Below the pieces are notes generated by a model. The model was given only the letters and a program-made list of their open reading frames with translations. It did not search any database and was not told where the DNA came from. From Branchiostoma lanceolatum (lineage: Eukaryota > Chordata > Leptocardii > Amphioxiformes > Branchiostomatidae), in contig NC_089727.1 in the NCBI RefSeq assembly GCF_035083965.1, forward strand, positions 11,227,501 to 11,291,500: DNA of 64,000 nt. Reading direction: 5' to 3'. Every line of letters starts with the position of its first letter. The first letter of the stretch is position 1. A program made the position numbers and the translations under genes. This document shows positions 62,009 through 64,000 of the stretch, piece after piece.

Positions 62009-63953
62009 CTACTCTTTCAATCTGTCCATCATGAAGTCCACATCAGTCCTTCTCTTCATGACACGAGGCACCTTGAGCTGGTTGGACCCCGCCATGGTGT
62101 TGGACAGGAGATGCTCACGGTACTCCGAGAAACAGCCTAGAGAATACACATCACATCAATGTTCCTCAAACATACAACTGTGTCTATATAGCCGGTACAA
62201 GTGCCCTTCAGCGTAACACAACAGCTTCAGGCACACGGGGCAGCAGCAGCTGGTTATATTACACCGAACAACTTGTCACACCTAACCTTTGCACATCTGA
62301 CAGCAAGCGTTGTTTAAAGCTATCTGGCAAGGATGCTCCTTCAGCACTCTATGGTAATCAGTTCCACTTTACAATACTTCTAGGAATATATGACTTTTTG
62401 AACACTTCAAGTACAGCTTTTTATCATCCACATTTTGTTCCAAGAAGTTCCCAGTCAAGGACTATTGATTGACTTATGCTGGGACTCTTGATAATAACCT
62501 CTTCCCAACAATAAACCAACATACAGAAAACATCCCCTGGTAATATCTATGTTGACATGAGCACACATCGATAAACTTGTGTGGGGAGAACAAGTGGAGA
62601 TACAGCTTCTTGCAATGTAAAACATAACCTTCTTGGCGAAGGTAATGAACATTTGTGTTTTCTCACCTTCTGGCATAAGATGCACCACAAGAGGGCCTAT
62701 ACTCCCCTGGGTCCGACAGCGATCATACATGTAGGCTGTCTTTCTTAGGCAGTCCTCAAGCTGGAAAAGAAATAGAATTATCATACACTACTGATGTTTG
62801 GTATTACAGTCGACAAATGAACTGTGCATACTCAAGTTGGATTTGACCAAGAATTTGACAGACCAAATGAAATTCAATCTTTCACTTAAAGATCCACATG
62901 GGCATTGTAGCAAAGAAGAACATAAAAGGCTGGCACATTGCATCAAGAGTTTGGATATGAAAAGGCGACTCTTCAGCACCAAGGACAGATAACAAGACAT
63001 GTGCTATCTTCTTTGGCATTGTTTCAATGTTTTGTCACTATTACCTGCTGTGCATACTGTTTCTCTTGACCTTTCACCCCATTCTGTAGCTCCAGAAACA
63101 GCACATAATGTGGCAGTGGGTCCGCCTGTCCTGTAGTACAGAACACAATGGTCAGTAGGCTGTGGGTGCTGAGAGCACATGGCACAGGATGTTCTATGTG
63201 TAAGCAGAAGGTTAGCCAAGCACAGTGTTAACATAGATTTCAACATGGTGAAAAAGACTGACTCTGACATCAGTACCTTCCTGCACTAGCACACTCTCGG
63301 CACAGCAGTAGTCGACCACGTGTACACCAGTGTCTGCCCAGGCTGTTTTAGCTGACTTCAAAGCCTGGTAGAACATGTCTTCTGATGTCTTCTCTCCGCG
63401 CACATTCAGCATCTGCCCTTGTCTGGAAAAGTGGTAAATTGTCAAGTCGTTGGCATCAATGGAATTTGTCATTAAAGCTCAGAATAAAATACAACAGAAA
63501 GATGATGTTCTTCTCACCTGTACATGAACTGGATGACAGGACACTTGTGGTAGAACCCCACAACCTTCACAACGTCCCCAAACCTGTACCTGTACAGGCC
63601 ACCTGCATTGGTGATCACCAACTCATACATGCCCCCTAGCTGCAAAAAGAAATAATGCAGCATTCAAATGTAAATTATAGCAATGAAATTCTCAAGCTTG
63701 AAAGGGCCACCGGTGCCATAGCCCCTACAAACATCAGCTATCATGCTCTCATAAACATGGATAAACATGATCAAATGTTGTTATTTTCCATAGGAGTAAT
63801 AATAACTGCCCACCTGAGCTTGTTCCAACCATAATGTATCTGGCTGGTCCTGATCAGAACTGTCCACAGGGATGAGTTCGAACACCATGGAGCGTGGACA
63901 GAGGATGTAGTGCCGCTCCTCATCACTGGGCCAGATATTCACCCCAACCAGAC
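62009..63953 (-). CDS. GHDC: GH3 domain-containing protein, C-terminal part
   Basis: The last six coding exons on the minus strand: 63953-63814, 63639-63518, 63422-63277, 63130-63045, 62760-62667, 62136-62009. All are GT-AG and in frame, giving 237 residues plus a split first codon. The stop is at 62009-62011. The exon upstream lies beyond the window. The GH3-family signature GGLYRYRFGDVVKVVGFY is followed by HKCPVIQFMYRQGQMLNVRG, then VRGEKTSEDMFYQAL and a C-terminus ending KVPRVMKRRTDVDFMMDRLKE-like sequence. This order matches vertebrate GHDC (LGP1). Plant GH3 enzymes adenylate and conjugate acyl substrates such as jasmonate or auxin to amino acids; the animal substrate is unknown. A possible minus-strand ATTAAA poly(A) signal is at 61950-61945. 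The gene is convergent with GAB. Confidence 0.92.
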
Positions 63954-64000
63954 CTGCAGAAGTCAGGGTATCAAACGCTTGTTCAGCAAATGGTTGACAT

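Overview
The window looks like nuclear DNA of an invertebrate chordate, most probably a lancelet (Branchiostoma). The coding exons are short, have clean GT-AG borders and sit in large repeat-rich introns. The proteins are closest to deuterostome and vertebrate families, and the non-coding DNA is full of short inverted-repeat elements, tRNA-derived SINEs and tandem arrays. No prokaryotic operon, CRISPR array or rRNA is present. The species call is inference; no search was run.

Layout. 1-10.6 kb is gene-poor: a 25-bp minisatellite, a GT microsatellite, two small elements with 9-bp target-site duplications, and one candidate orphan terminal exon (about 7.4-7.6 kb, minus). 10.66-20.6 kb holds two tandem, same-strand pirin genes (minus). 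Both have nine coding exons with identical intron phases. The promoter-distal copy A is diverged at both ends but almost identical to copy B in the middle. A CRE-containing block is shared upstream of both copies. 21.4 kb looks like a CRE/YY1-type promoter that could also serve a short plus-strand exon. 22.3-26.4 kb is a roughly 180-bp satellite array of about 21 units, one of them split by a 351-bp inverted-repeat element with TTAA target duplication. 27-32.6 kb is intergenic, with a duplicated segment, a LINE reverse-transcriptase remnant and a 1-kb inverted-repeat element.

32.66-58.81 kb (plus) is a complete nine-exon GAB-family docking adaptor (994 aa): N-terminal PH domain, two GRB2-type RxxK motifs, a striking seven-fold array of Y-D-x-V-P motifs with a period of about 22 residues, then eight YxxP motifs, three YxxM motifs and a C-terminal paired SHP2-type motif. 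Its 17.4-kb second intron and its third intron are loaded with transposable elements. Its 3' UTR probably runs to a poly(A) signal near 61.29 kb. 62.0-64.0 kb (minus, convergent with GAB) holds the last six exons of a GH3-domain protein (GHDC-like), which continues past the window edge.

The three recognised loci have no obvious common pathway. Pirin is a nuclear cupin, GAB is a receptor-tyrosine-kinase docking protein and GHDC is an acyl-adenylate-type fold of unclear animal function. The most interesting material is the periodic tyrosine array in GAB, the mosaic pirin duplication, and the satellite array with its internal inverted repeats and marked insertion.
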